A stretch of 64,000 bases of DNA from Thermophagus sp052400625 (lineage in GTDB: Bacteria; Bacteroidota; Bacteroidia; Bacteroidales; Marinilabiliaceae): assembly GCA_052400625.1 (NCBI GenBank), contig JBQTGH010000003.1. One strand, given 5' to 3'. The position numbers were made by a program, and so were the translations under genes. Below are positions 28,351 to 38,080 of this stretch, one piece after another (within the stretch, counting starts at the first letter, position 1; each line of letters starts with the position of its first letter). The notes beneath the pieces were generated by a model. That model saw only the letters and a list, made by a program, of their open reading frames with translations, did no database searches and was not told the DNA's origin.

Positions 28351-28430
28351 ATCATTAACGAATTGTAGTTGGTGATTGCAATCACAAATGTTGAACTTTA
28401 TTCAAAAAGACTTTTTTAGAACACAAAAAC

Positions 28431-29198
28431 TCATTCCCCTAAGTAACCATTTAATTTATACATGACAAAACCCACCCACTCCCGAAAAAGAACGCCCCAT
28501 CGCTCCAGAACGCCAGCCGACGGTAGTAGATAATCGTTCCATTGCAATGGCCTCACTCCCGTCAATGGATCAGCCGGAAAGGTAGAAACATCAAATCCCT
28601 GACCCTGAAAACAGGCTCGTGCACGCGGCATATGAAAGGCCGATGTCACCAAGATTATCTTGTTAGACATTCCTCGCTGCCGGATAACCTCACGGGTATG
28701 GACTGCGTTTTCATAGGTGTTACGCGAGGTAGACTCAATAATAATACGCTCACTCAATAAACCTATATCGGCCAGATAATCTTTTACCAATTCACCTTCC
28801 GACCGCTGGTGATCAAACAAGGTTCCACGTCCTCCCGAATAGATCAACGTATCCGCATATCCGGTTTTCAACAACAACAAACCCTGCCATAAACGATCGG
28901 AACTTTGCATAAATCGTGGCTTACCATTATATCGGTTCTCCGAAGCCATCCCCCCCAACACCACGACCGTGCGCGACACCCCATCAAGGGCTGAAAGCTT
29001 TTTCGGTCGAGTTTCCCAAAATCCTGCCACAAAATGAAAAAATGCTCCGTTGGAAAAAATCAGAAACAACAAAATGGCCGCCACATAGACCCGATGTTTC
29101 ATTCTTTTTTTCAGAAATAACCCAACAAGCAATAAGCCTACAATCCAAACAACGGGCGATAGAAAAACATGAAAGATCTTTGACAATAGATAAAACAT
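28431..29198 (-). CDS. ElyC/SanA/YdcF family membrane protein (DUF218)
   Basis: A 255-residue protein with two N-terminal transmembrane helices (about residues 10-28 and 36-55) and a DUF218 domain outside. Motifs are VVVLGGMASENRYNGK, LIYSGGRG, IIESTSRNTYENA and LVTSAFHMPRARACF, which line the active pocket of this family. E. coli ElyC and SanA affect envelope assembly at low temperature and vancomycin resistance. Monocistronic. Confidence 0.9.
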   Translation of the reverse strand: MFYLLSKIFHVFLSPVVWIVGLLLVGLFLKKRMKHRVYVAAILLFLIFSNGAFFHFVAGFWETRPKKLSALDGVSRTVVVLGGMASENRYNGKPRFMQSSDRLWQGLLLLKTGYADTLIYSGGRGTLFDHQRSEGELVKDYLADIGLLSERIIIESTSRNTYENAVHTREVIRQRGMSNKIILVTSAFHMPRARACFQGQGFDVSTFPADPLTGVRPLQWNDYLLPSAGVLERWGVLFREWVGFVMYKLNGYLGE

Positions 29199-29303
29199 CA
29201 GTATGCTTTTTTAAAAAGTTTTGATTTCTGGACTCCGCCGATAAATAAAACGCTTTCGCAAAAACGCATACTGCAAAGTTAGGGTTTTAACTGGCTATTG
29301 GTT

Positions 29304-29311
29304 TATTTTTG
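29304..29311 (+). promoter_or_regulatory. Promoter -7 element of the nitroreductase gene
   Basis: TATTTTTG fits TAnnTTTG, 23 bp before the start codon. Confidence 0.55.
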
Positions 29312-29334
29312 TAACAAACAAAAAAGAAACCACC

Positions 29335-29850
29335 ATGGATTTTACAACTCTCATTAAAACACGCTATTCCGTCAGGAAATATAAACCGCAAAAAATTTCT
29401 GATGAGCTGATCAAAGAAGTTCTGGAAGCAGGACGACTCGCTCCCTCGGCGGTCAATTACCAACCGTTCCTGTTTATTGTGGTCAACGATCCGGAAATAC
29501 TCAATGAGTTACATTCCGCCTATCCCAGAGAGTGGTTTGCAACAGCACCGCAGGTCATTGTTATCGCAGCCGATCACAAGGCATCATGGAAACGAGGGAA
29601 GGACGCTAAAGATCATGCCGATATCGACCTGGCCATTGCAACCGATCACATGACCCTGCGTGCCGCAGAACTGGGGCTCGGCACCTGCTGGGTCTGTAAC
29701 TTCGACCCCCGCATAGTCTCTAAAACACTCAACCTCCCCGAGCACCTGGAACCCGCAGTATTACTGCCGGTCGGTCGGCCCGAAGAGGTTGAAGCGCCGC
29801 CCAAAAAGAGAAAACCCCTTTCCGAACTGGTGAGATTTAACGGATATTGA
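29335..29850 (+). CDS. Nitroreductase family protein
   Basis: A 171-residue FMN-dependent oxidoreductase. RYSVRKYKPQKIS at the start and EAGRLAPSAVNYQPF bind the phosphate of FMN; LGLGTCWVCNFDP is the later conserved block. It belongs to the short nitroreductases with unknown natural substrates. The end overlaps the convergent DUF6588 gene by 14 bases. Confidence 0.92.
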   Translation: MDFTTLIKTRYSVRKYKPQKISDELIKEVLEAGRLAPSAVNYQPFLFIVVNDPEILNELHSAYPREWFATAPQVIVIAADHKASWKRGKDAKDHADIDLAIATDHMTLRAAELGLGTCWVCNFDPRIVSKTLNLPEHLEPAVLLPVGRPEEVEAPPKKRKPLSELVRFNGY

Positions 29851-30847
29851 TCCCCACACCGGCGGTCAAAACCGAATAGTCGCCTACCGTATAATCGGCA
29901 TGAATGGCAAAAAATCCTAGCCTTAACCGAACCCCCGCATTGAAATCAAAACCAGAGGTACTGTAGTTCAGCAAAAAGGGATCTGTAAAGGTTTCTGAAA
30001 ATCCCGAAACACCATAGGTCCCCTTTACATCAAAATCACTGTTGGTGCTGCCATACCCCATCCCTGTGTAGAGGGCTACTACAGGAAAATTGGCACCCAA
30101 TAAAAGACGAGTGGTAAACGCACCGGAGGATATGGCCAGTTCCCCATTCTCCACACTCACCTCATTACTTCCCGTTATTCCGTAACTCGAATTAAAACTG
30201 GTATAGCCCGCCAATACAGACATCTGCAAAAACGGAACCCGCTTTACAAAAGGAATATAATTCTTCAAACTATGCTTCAGACCAAAACCAATAACGCTAA
30301 CTTCTCCGGCATCCCCAAAATCCATCGTGGGAACAAAGCGTCCCATAACCTCTGTATGAAATGGCAACCCCACTGCCAACTGAACCATGGGAATCGGTAG
30401 TTTATCATTGCCCGATCCATTCGGAAGCGTAAACTCTCCATATTCTCCGCCAACGACATCCGGCGTCAGAACGGGGCGCATCGATTCCTCCATCTCGCCG
30501 GCCACCGTCGGCGCAATGGAATTCGAACCCACATTAAAATTCTGTAACCCTAGGGCTCCCACATCAAATGTTTGTGCCGACGTCGGCGCTACTGCGCTCA
30601 TCACACTCACTGTAAGATCAAACCCTCCCAGCTTATGGACTTTCGCACTGTTATACCATCCTGAATTTAACGCCGTTCCCAACATCTCTCCATAAGGCTT
30701 TAAATAGGCTTTTGTTAAAATACCTGCATCTGCCTTGCCTGCCTGAAAAAAATCTCTCAATGGCTCTTGGGAAAATCCTAAGTTGCTTACCATAAGAACC
30801 GAAAAAACAACAAAACTCCTTCTAATCAATAAACTCATAAGATCCAA
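29837..30847 (-). CDS. DUF6588 family outer-membrane beta-barrel-like protein
   Basis: A 336-residue exported protein (signal to about residue 26, NLGFSQ). The phrase AYLKPYGEMLGTALNSGWY is the hallmark of DUF6588. The second half alternates hydrophobic and polar residues and ends with the pattern AGVGINIR, which suggests a small beta-barrel in the outer membrane. No function known. The 5' part is close to the SPOR gene, and the two may be one unit. Confidence 0.8.
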   Translation of the reverse strand: MDLMSLLIRRSFVVFSVLMVSNLGFSQEPLRDFFQAGKADAGILTKAYLKPYGEMLGTALNSGWYNSAKVHKLGGFDLTVSVMSAVAPTSAQTFDVGALGLQNFNVGSNSIAPTVAGEMEESMRPVLTPDVVGGEYGEFTLPNGSGNDKLPIPMVQLAVGLPFHTEVMGRFVPTMDFGDAGEVSVIGFGLKHSLKNYIPFVKRVPFLQMSVLAGYTSFNSSYGITGSNEVSVENGELAISSGAFTTRLLLGANFPVVALYTGMGYGSTNSDFDVKGTYGVSGFSETFTDPFLLNYSTSGFDFNAGVRLRLGFFAIHADYTVGDYSVLTAGVGINIR

Positions 30848-30890
30848 TTTTGGTTAATTCTGATTTTTATCTATCTCTATCTACGTTTTT

Positions 30891-31850
30891 TCATCGATTT
30901 TGTAGGACCCGTCGGGCCAACTGGAGGCTGATTCGCTCTTCTCCTTCAAAGGCCACTATGAACCCTTGAATCCCTTGTTCTTTCATTATACGGAGAGCCT
31001 CTCCGACACTGTCAAACCGGCCGGCCGAAAATTTGTACCAACCGTCATCCTTCACTTCTATCACCGGAAGACCGCCATTGTATATCTGCTTTACATGCCC
31101 ATGGGCAACATCCTTACGGGTAGCCATAAACTGAATGGAAAAAAAGACTTTCTTTTCGGCCCTCTTCGAAATGGTTGTTTCTACGTGACTTATAACTTTC
31201 GGTTTCACATTTTTTAAAGTTTCTGAAACTATTGCTGCCGTTTCCAATTGATCTGAAACACCTTCAGCCGACTCCCCTTCCTCTGCTTCAGCCGGAAATG
31301 CCACCGCCGACTCATCCTTGCGGGGAACCATTATCGCCAACAGATCCCGCAGTGCGCCCGCCTCTGCCTCATACGCTTCCTGAACATACGACAGCGGCGA
31401 TTGACCGGGAACCATTCGCTCTGCCCGTTTTCTTTTAACGTAGCCCTCTCGAAATTGGTCTTTGACATCACCTTCAATCGCTGCAAATTTTCCCGGATGC
31501 TCGGTTTCCAGATACTTTTTTAACAGACGCAACTGAATATGATTAGCCTCTTCATAATAAGTAGAGGCCTTCAGCTGAAGCCGATAAACACGCTCTTCCA
31601 ATTGAGCCATGCGCAAAGGATTCTTGCCCGGAAACGGGGCCTCCTCCTCTATCTTCACCCTCAGCCCATCTGCCTTCTCATAAAAATACGCCCCCTTTTC
31701 AATTTTTCTTTCTGCCCGCTTAAGCTTTTTCCCGTATTTCAAATTCACCTCATCGGTCGAAAGCAGGAATACCGAATCCTGCTGAGCTCCCATACAAAAA
31801 ACGAAAAGCATCAACAGGAAAAATACACTGACTACTAACTTATTTTTCAT
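30891..31850 (-). CDS. Exported coiled-coil protein with C-terminal SPOR-like domain
   Basis: A 319-residue exported protein. After the signal peptide (to about residue 22), residues 30-160 are helical and charged (KKLKRAERKIEKGAYFYEKA). The last 75 residues (FFSIQFMATRKDV, GWYKFSAGRFDSVGEAL) form a SPOR-type fold, which binds denuded peptidoglycan at division sites. The gene lies 44 bp upstream of the DUF6588 gene in the same direction. I recognise the domain but not a specific gene. Confidence 0.75.
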   Translation of the reverse strand: MKNKLVVSVFFLLMLFVFCMGAQQDSVFLLSTDEVNLKYGKKLKRAERKIEKGAYFYEKADGLRVKIEEEAPFPGKNPLRMAQLEERVYRLQLKASTYYEEANHIQLRLLKKYLETEHPGKFAAIEGDVKDQFREGYVKRKRAERMVPGQSPLSYVQEAYEAEAGALRDLLAIMVPRKDESAVAFPAEAEEGESAEGVSDQLETAAIVSETLKNVKPKVISHVETTISKRAEKKVFFSIQFMATRKDVAHGHVKQIYNGGLPVIEVKDDGWYKFSAGRFDSVGEALRIMKEQGIQGFIVAFEGEERISLQLARRVLQNR

Positions 31851-32167
31851 GGCCCCTTTTATTATTCCATTTTATAAAGCAATTAAACCACTAATTTGTT
31901 CCCGGTCAAGCGCACGCAACATCAAAATTCTTTTTCTTCTTAAATGATGATTGCCGACCAACAACAAAACAAAATTATTTGAAATACAAACCATTACATT
32001 CAGACCCACACTTTCCCGGTGGTAATGAATCATTACACGCCCACTATTCACCCTAAACATCTTTGATACTGACCGAAACAATTCCATCCGAAAAAAACGT
32101 ATATGACAATTATCTTTTCAGGTTTTTGCCCATATTTGTAATATTACATATCATCCATAAAAATTAA
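31851..32167. other. Divergent intergenic region
   Basis: No gene seen. It separates the SPOR gene (minus) and the M3 peptidase gene (plus). CATATTTG at about 32131-32138 is a one-mismatch -7 element for the peptidase. Confidence 0.4.
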
Positions 32168-34291
32168 ATGACAATGAGAACAAACCTTTTAACTTTGCTG
32201 CTGTTTTTGATTATTACAGCAAACTATTCATGTAAAAACAATAATAAAATGAGCGATAACAATCCGCTATTACAACCTTTTAACACACCGCATCAGACAG
32301 CCCCATTCGATAAAATTAAAGAAGAACACTTCATGCCGGCCTTCCAGCAGGCAATAGAAGAAGGTAGAGCCGACATCCAAGCCATCATCAATAATCCCGA
32401 TAAACCAAACTTCAAAAACACCATCGAAGCTCTTGAAAAATCTGGTAAAAGACTGAACCGGATCAGCAATATCTTCTTTAATCTTAATGCGGCCGAAACC
32501 AACGAAAAGATTCAGGCTATTGCGCGCGAAGTCTCCCCGTTGCTCTCGGAATACTCCAACGATATTTGGCTCAACGAGAAACTTTTTGAAAAAGTGAAAG
32601 TCGTTTATGAAAAATATCACAACGATGAATCCCTCAACGAAGAACAAAATAAACTACTGGAAGATACCTACAATGCATTTACCAGAAGCGGCGCACTTTT
32701 AACCGGCGAAGAGAAAGATAAATACCGCGAAATATCCGCTGAACTATCGAAACTCGCTCTTCAGTTTGGTGAAAATGTGCTGGCCGAAACCAATGACTTC
32801 AAGCTACACATCACCGATTCAAAAGACCTGGCAGGACTCCCCGATGATGTCATTGAAGCCGCTGCCAACAGAGCCGAAAAAGATAGCCTCGAGGGATGGA
32901 TCTTTACCCTTCACTTCCCCAGTTATTACCCCTTCATGAAGTTCGCCGACAACAGAGATCTGAGAAAAAAAATGTACATCGCCTACACCACCAGAGGAAA
33001 CAAAGGCAACGACAGAGACAACAAAGAAATCATTAAAAAAACCGTCGCCCTGCGTCTGGAAAAAGCAAAACTCCTCGGATTCAAGAACCATGCCGACTAT
33101 GTCTTGTCTCAAAGAATGGCTAAATCGCCGGAGCGCGTCAACCAATTCCTTCATCAACTTCTGGACGCAGCCCTCCCTTTCGCTAAAAACGAGGTGAATG
33201 AAGTGCAACAATTTGCCCGGCAACTTGGATTTAACGACCATCTCCAGGCTTGGGATTTTTCCTACTATTCCGAAAAACTCAAAACGAAAAAATTCGACCT
33301 CAGTGATGAGATGACAAAACCTTACTTCCAGCTCGAAAAAGTTAAAGAGGGAATCTTTGATTTGGCAAACAAACTCTATGGCATCTCTTTTAAGCCTAAC
33401 AAAAACATCCCGGTTTATCACAACGAAGTGGAAGCTTTCGAAGTGACGGATGCCGACGGAGACTTCCTGGCCGTTTTATACCTCGACTTCTTCCCGCGCG
33501 ACGGAAAGCAAGGTGGCGCATGGATGACCTCTTTCATGGAACAACATAAAGAGAACGGGAAAGACGTTAGACCACACATCTCCGTGGTCACCAACTTTAC
33601 CCGCCCCACCGCTACAAAACCCTCACTATTAACATTCAATGAAGTCACAACGTTCCTCCACGAATTTGGACATGCACTCCACGGAATGCTCAGCAACGTC
33701 AACTACGAATCGCTGGCAGGAACTTCTGTCTATCGCGACTTTGTGGAACTACCCTCTCAAATAATGGAAAACTGGGCGCTCCAAAAAGAATGGTTGCAAA
33801 TCGTCGCCAAACATTACGAAACCGGTGAAACCATCCCCGACAATTTGATCGACAAAATCATCGCTGCGGGTAATTTCCTAAGTGGATATGCAACCGTTAG
33901 GCAAATAAGCTTCGGACTGAACGATATGGCTTGGCACACCATTCAACAGCCTGTTGAAACAGAAGTCGAACAATTCGAAAAACTGGCCATGAAACAAACA
34001 CAATTGTTCCCCGATATCAAAGGGAGCTGCATGAGTACTGCCTTTAGCCATATCTTTAACGGGGGTTATGCCGCCGGATACTACGGATACAAATGGGCGG
34101 AAGTACTCGATGCCGACGCCTTCCAAATGTTCAAACAAAACGGCATCTTTGATAAAACGACCGCTTCCGCCTTCCGAAAAAACATCCTCGAAATGGGCGG
34201 AACAAAAGACCCCATGGAACTCTATGTCGCGTTCAGAGGCCAAGAACCTTCCATCGATCCCTTATTGGAAAGAAGTGGTTTAAAAAATTAA
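32168..34291 (+). CDS. M3 family peptidyl-dipeptidase (Dcp-like) lipoprotein
   Basis: A 707-residue zinc metallopeptidase that removes dipeptides from the C-terminus of oligopeptides. The zinc site is HEFGH (H498, E499, H502) in FLHEFGHALHGM, with the third ligand in the following helix (ESLAGTSVYRDFVELPSQIMENW). The N-terminus has a lipobox-like YSC, so this copy is probably periplasmic, unlike cytosolic E. coli Dcp. The length fits the Dcp branch. Confidence 0.93.
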   Translation: MTMRTNLLTLLLFLIITANYSCKNNNKMSDNNPLLQPFNTPHQTAPFDKIKEEHFMPAFQQAIEEGRADIQAIINNPDKPNFKNTIEALEKSGKRLNRISNIFFNLNAAETNEKIQAIAREVSPLLSEYSNDIWLNEKLFEKVKVVYEKYHNDESLNEEQNKLLEDTYNAFTRSGALLTGEEKDKYREISAELSKLALQFGENVLAETNDFKLHITDSKDLAGLPDDVIEAAANRAEKDSLEGWIFTLHFPSYYPFMKFADNRDLRKKMYIAYTTRGNKGNDRDNKEIIKKTVALRLEKAKLLGFKNHADYVLSQRMAKSPERVNQFLHQLLDAALPFAKNEVNEVQQFARQLGFNDHLQAWDFSYYSEKLKTKKFDLSDEMTKPYFQLEKVKEGIFDLANKLYGISFKPNKNIPVYHNEVEAFEVTDADGDFLAVLYLDFFPRDGKQGGAWMTSFMEQHKENGKDVRPHISVVTNFTRPTATKPSLLTFNEVTTFLHEFGHALHGMLSNVNYESLAGTSVYRDFVELPSQIMENWALQKEWLQIVAKHYETGETIPDNLIDKIIAAGNFLSGYATVRQISFGLNDMAWHTIQQPVETEVEQFEKLAMKQTQLFPDIKGSCMSTAFSHIFNGGYAAGYYGYKWAEVLDADAFQMFKQNGIFDKTTASAFRKNILEMGGTKDPMELYVAFRGQEPSIDPLLERSGLKN

Positions 34292-34306
34292 TTTAAAGTA
34301 TCTTGG

Positions 34307-34340
34307 AGACAGAAGGCCGAAAACTTTTTGCCTTCTGTCT
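34307..34340 (+). terminator. Hairpin after the M3 peptidase gene
   Basis: The 10-bp stem AGACAGAAGG/CCTTCTGTCT is followed by a modest T-rich run. It separates the peptidase gene from the copper cluster. Confidence 0.6.
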
Positions 34341-34365
34341 TCTCTCTGTTAAAATGTTCAATCCC

Positions 34366-34932
34366 ATGACAACCCTGCACATCAAAAACATGGTTTGTCC
34401 ACGATGTATTATGGCGGTGGAAAAAGTCCTGAAAGAGGTCGGATTGCACCCCATTTCCGTCGAGCTGGGAATTGCTGAAGTCACCGATCATCCTATCCCC
34501 GACAACCAACTGCAACTTCTCGATAAAAAACTCGAAGCGATAGGGTTTCAACGAATAGAAGACAAAAACAAACAATTGGTCGATAAAATCAAAACCATCA
34601 TCATCAAAAAAATTCATCACCAAAACCTACAACAGGGATTTAACTGGTCCAACTGGATCGCTCAACAGCTCCTTCACGACTACCGGTTCCTTAGCCATCT
34701 CTTTTCCGGAATCGAAGGATTCACCATCGAACAGTTTATCATCAGGCAAAAAATTGAAAAGGTAAAAGAACTCATTGCCTACGGGCAAATGAACTTCTCC
34801 GAGATCTCCTACACCCTCGGATACAGCAGCCCCGCACACATGTCCAACCAATTTAAAAAGGTTACAGGAATGACCCCGGGCGATTTTAAAAAACTTCGAA
34901 AACCGATCCGGAACAGCATCGACAACGTATGA
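34366..34932 (+). CDS. HMA-like sensor fused to AraC-type DNA-binding domain
   Basis: A 188-residue regulator. The first 65 residues are a heavy-metal-associated fold with a CPRC metal motif (NMVCPRCIMAVEKVL); the rest is an AraC helix-turn-helix pair (MNFSEISYTLGYSSPAHMSNQFKKVTGMTPGDFKKLR). It should sense copper or a related ion and control the neighbouring exporter. ATG at 34366 directly precedes the first beta strand; ATG at 34354 is also possible. Such HMA-AraC proteins accompany copper ATPases in many Bacteroidota. Confidence 0.85.
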   Translation: MTTLHIKNMVCPRCIMAVEKVLKEVGLHPISVELGIAEVTDHPIPDNQLQLLDKKLEAIGFQRIEDKNKQLVDKIKTIIIKKIHHQNLQQGFNWSNWIAQQLLHDYRFLSHLFSGIEGFTIEQFIIRQKIEKVKELIAYGQMNFSEISYTLGYSSPAHMSNQFKKVTGMTPGDFKKLRKPIRNSIDNV

Positions 34933-35100
34933 TGCATAATTACCAATGCCGATTACTCTAACTTCATTTGAACGGTCCCACACCCGGCAAAATAGATTAA
35001 CGTATTTTTGCACCGCACTTAAACTCCCCCCAAAAACAGCAAATCCGCACCCCTTCCGATCCACCCATAAATGTCATTGGCATTAGCATTATGAGGCATT

Positions 35101-35369
35101 GAAAACGTGAAACAACATCCGGGAAACACGAAGCAAACCATGAGAAACGTGAAGCAACGCTCGGGAAACATGAAGCAAACTATGGGAAACGTGAAGCAGC
35201 CCTTGGGAAACATGAAGCAAACCTTGGGAAACATGAAGCAACGCTCGGGAAACACGAAGCAACGCTCGGGAAACGTGAAGCAACCCTTGGGAAACGTGAA
35301 GCAACCCTTGGGAAACATGAAGCAACGCTCGGGAAAAACGAAGCAACGCTCGGGAAAAACGAAGCAAGG
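35101..35369. repeat. 21-bp tandem repeat array (about 12.8 units)
   Basis: Units of the form GGAAACRTGAAGCAACSCTYG follow one another without gaps, from 35101 to 35369. Variation falls at two places: the ACATG/ACGTG/ACACG/AAACG segment and the CGCTCG/CCCTTG/ACCTTG/ACTATG segment, shuffled in different combinations. Because 21 is divisible by three, long open frames appear in three registers (a heptapeptide like GNMKQRS on the plus strand), which I take as artefacts. Confidence 0.92.
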
Positions 35370-35533
35370 GAGTGTTCATCAAACTGTGGCCCATGCCTAA
35401 ATGGTCGGATCAAAAATATAAGGCCGCATTCAAACAACAATATCCTCATCCCCATACCCTAACAATGATTTACCAATAACGATCCTGTAAGTTTTTTCGA
35501 AAATAATGTAATAGTTAGACCAACCGGGTGATA

Positions 35534-35541
35534 TACCTTTG
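35534..35541 (+). promoter_or_regulatory. Promoter -7 element of copA
   Basis: TACCTTTG fits TAnnTTTG, 17 bp before the start codon. Confidence 0.6.
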
Positions 35542-35558
35542 CAGGAAAGACCATAATC

Positions 35559-37985
35559 ATGTCGGAGAAAAAACAAAAATGGCTTATTCCCATTGCCACC
35601 ACCAATAGTGACATTCAGGAATCGTTAATCGCCAAAGCATTTAAATACTTTAAGAACATCGATGATTGGACCTGGGAAGTCAACAATCAGCGAATTGTAG
35701 TCTCCTCCAACGATCGAGAATCACTTCATAAGATCATCAACAAGTTAAAAGATCTCGGACTGGAGCCTACGGTAAACGAAAAGTCGTTTCCCGTCGAAGG
35801 AATGTCATGCGCCGCTTGTTCGGCAAGCGTGGAAAGCATGTTGAATTCCCAACCGGGCATATTGAAGGCATCGGTCAATCTGGCCACCAACACGGTAAAA
35901 ATAGCATGGTTACCCGAAACCATCACCCCGGCCGACATGAAAAACACCATCCGATCAATCGGTTACGACCTCATCACCGATGAGAATGAGAGCAGCGAAG
36001 AAGGATTGCAAGCCACGCGCCTACAAAAAAGCAGAAAAATAAAAAAACGACTCATTGGGGCCGGACTGTTGGCGCTCCCGGTTTTTATTATTGGGATGTT
36101 TTACAACGACTTCCCGCTGGCCAAATACGTTATGTGGACTTTGACAACACCGGTTCTTTTTATTTTTGGCCGTCATTTCTTCATCAACGCTTATAAACAA
36201 GCCAGACATGGGGCGGCCAACATGGATACCCTGGTGGCCCTGAGCACCGGGATGGCATACCTCTTCAGCTCATTCAACATGCTCTTCCCGCAGGTTTGGA
36301 CTTCACGCGCACTGGAAGCTCACGTCTATTTTGAAGCGGCGGCCGTAATCATTGTTTTCATCATGCTGGGAAAATGGCTCGAAGAAAGAGCTAAAGACAG
36401 AACCTCTTCGGCCATCAAAAAACTTAAAGGGCTTCAGCCCAAAACCGTCTTTAAACGACAAAACGACGGCTCTTGGAAAGAAACAAACATTCAAAATGTT
36501 GAAAAAGGAGATATCCTGCGCGTAAAACCTGGCAACAAAATTCCCGTCGACGGACAGGTTTACGAAGGAATATCTTTCGTCGACGAAAGCATGATTTCTG
36601 GTGAAGCAATGCCCGTTGAAAAAACTCCGGGAAGCAAAGTATTCGCTGGAACCATTAATCAATCAGGGACCTTCTCCTTAATGGCTGAAAAAGTGGGAAG
36701 CCAAACCATACTGGCACAAATTATTGATACCGTTAAAGAAGCACAGGCCGGTAAAGCGCCCGTACAGCGCTTAGCCGACAAAGTAGCAGCCATCTTCGTC
36801 CCGGCGGTCCTGGCCATCGCCCTTTTTACCTTTGTGGTCTGGATCCTGGCTGGAGGAACACCCTATCTGACCCAGGCACTGCTGGCCACCGTCTCGGTAC
36901 TGGTGATCGCTTGTCCCTGCGCTCTGGGATTGGCAACTCCCACGGCCATCATGGTTGGCATCGGAAATGGGGCTTCCAAAGGAATCCTCATCAAAGATGC
37001 TTCTGCCCTGGAAAAAGCCGCTAAAATAAAGGCCATGATCTTCGATAAAACTGGAACAATTACCGTCGGAGAACCTCAAGTAACAGACATAAAATTTGTT
37101 GCACACCACCCACTAAAAGAGAAAACCTTCTCTTTTCTTTTTTCTGTCGAAAGCCGGTCAGATCATCCTCTGGCTCAGGCAATCTCAAAATATCTCAAAA
37201 ATCAACAGAACACCGATGATATTGAACCCAAAAATTTTCAAAACATATCGGGAAACGGCATCCTAGCTTCCTTTGACAAGGAAAACATTGTCGTTGGTAA
37301 TGTGGAGCTCCTGAAAAAACAGAACATAGCCATTCCTGAGGCCTTATACGCTCTGGCCAACCAATGGCAAAAAGAGGCGAAAACAGTCATCTGGTTCGCT
37401 GTCAACCATGCTGTAGCCGGAGTCTTGGCCGTCTCCGACAAAATTAAAGAGTCATCAAAAGCCGCTGTGAATTCTTTGCAAAAACGGGGAATCGATGTTT
37501 ACATGCTCACCGGCGATAATGAACAAACAGCCAGGGCGGTTGCCAAAGAAACCGGAATAAAACACTTCAAAGCCCGCGTGATGCCTGCCGACAAAGCTCT
37601 ATTTGTAAAAAAGTTGAAGGAAAAATATAAATCCGTTGCCATGGTCGGGGATGGCATCAACGATTCAGAAGCGCTGGCCGTCGCTGATGTTTCTTTCGCA
37701 ATGGGTAAAGGTTCTGACATCGCCATGGAAGTGGCCGACATTACCATCATGTCTTCCGACCTTAACAAAATTCCGGATGCGCTGACACTATCCCATAAAA
37801 CTGTGAAAATCATCAAGCAAAACCTCTTTTGGGCTTTCTTCTATAATATTGCGGCCATACCCATCGCGGCTGGAATCCTATACCCGTTTTCAGGATTCCT
37901 GTTAAATCCCATGATTGCTGGAGCGGCAATGGCTTTCAGCTCCGTTTCGGTGGTCACCAACAGCCTGCGTCTCAAGAAAGCTTAA
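35559..37985 (+). CDS. copA: Copper-translocating P1B-type ATPase
   Basis: An 808-residue copper exporter. One N-terminal metal-binding domain has GMSCAAC (C84, C87), preceded by about 70 residues resembling a decayed second HMA domain without cysteines. The membrane copper site is CPC (C452, C454), the phosphorylated aspartate is D496 in DKTGT, and HPLAQAI and GDGINDSEAL complete the ATP-binding set. It pumps Cu(I) out of the cytosol. It lies between an HMA-AraC regulator and a CopZ-like chaperone gene. Confidence 0.95.
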   Translation: MSEKKQKWLIPIATTNSDIQESLIAKAFKYFKNIDDWTWEVNNQRIVVSSNDRESLHKIINKLKDLGLEPTVNEKSFPVEGMSCAACSASVESMLNSQPGILKASVNLATNTVKIAWLPETITPADMKNTIRSIGYDLITDENESSEEGLQATRLQKSRKIKKRLIGAGLLALPVFIIGMFYNDFPLAKYVMWTLTTPVLFIFGRHFFINAYKQARHGAANMDTLVALSTGMAYLFSSFNMLFPQVWTSRALEAHVYFEAAAVIIVFIMLGKWLEERAKDRTSSAIKKLKGLQPKTVFKRQNDGSWKETNIQNVEKGDILRVKPGNKIPVDGQVYEGISFVDESMISGEAMPVEKTPGSKVFAGTINQSGTFSLMAEKVGSQTILAQIIDTVKEAQAGKAPVQRLADKVAAIFVPAVLAIALFTFVVWILAGGTPYLTQALLATVSVLVIACPCALGLATPTAIMVGIGNGASKGILIKDASALEKAAKIKAMIFDKTGTITVGEPQVTDIKFVAHHPLKEKTFSFLFSVESRSDHPLAQAISKYLKNQQNTDDIEPKNFQNISGNGILASFDKENIVVGNVELLKKQNIAIPEALYALANQWQKEAKTVIWFAVNHAVAGVLAVSDKIKESSKAAVNSLQKRGIDVYMLTGDNEQTARAVAKETGIKHFKARVMPADKALFVKKLKEKYKSVAMVGDGINDSEALAVADVSFAMGKGSDIAMEVADITIMSSDLNKIPDALTLSHKTVKIIKQNLFWAFFYNIAAIPIAAGILYPFSGFLLNPMIAGAAMAFSSVSVVTNSLRLKKA

Positions 37986-38080
37986 ATGCACGAACCATTG
38001 GATTCTAATACACAACAATAAGATCACTCAATATTTAATAACACTTCGATCCAACTAAAAATTAACCTAATTTTATACAG

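Larger units (their letters stand above)
34933..35558. other. Intergenic region between regulator and copA
   Basis: No protein gene is supported. It holds a 21-bp minisatellite (35101-35369) and the copA promoter (35534-35541). The remainder shows nothing recognisable. Confidence 0.6.

Noticed and set aside
32819..33421. 200-codon minus-strand frame
   Set aside because: Antisense shadow of the M3 peptidase gene.
35101..35369. Possible CRISPR array
   Set aside because: There are no unique spacers between units and no cas genes.
35107..35400. 97-codon frame made of a heptapeptide repeat (GNMKQRS type)
   Set aside because: The 21-bp period keeps three registers open on both strands, variants change the amino acids freely, and there is no ribosome site or domain. 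Best read as a non-coding minisatellite.
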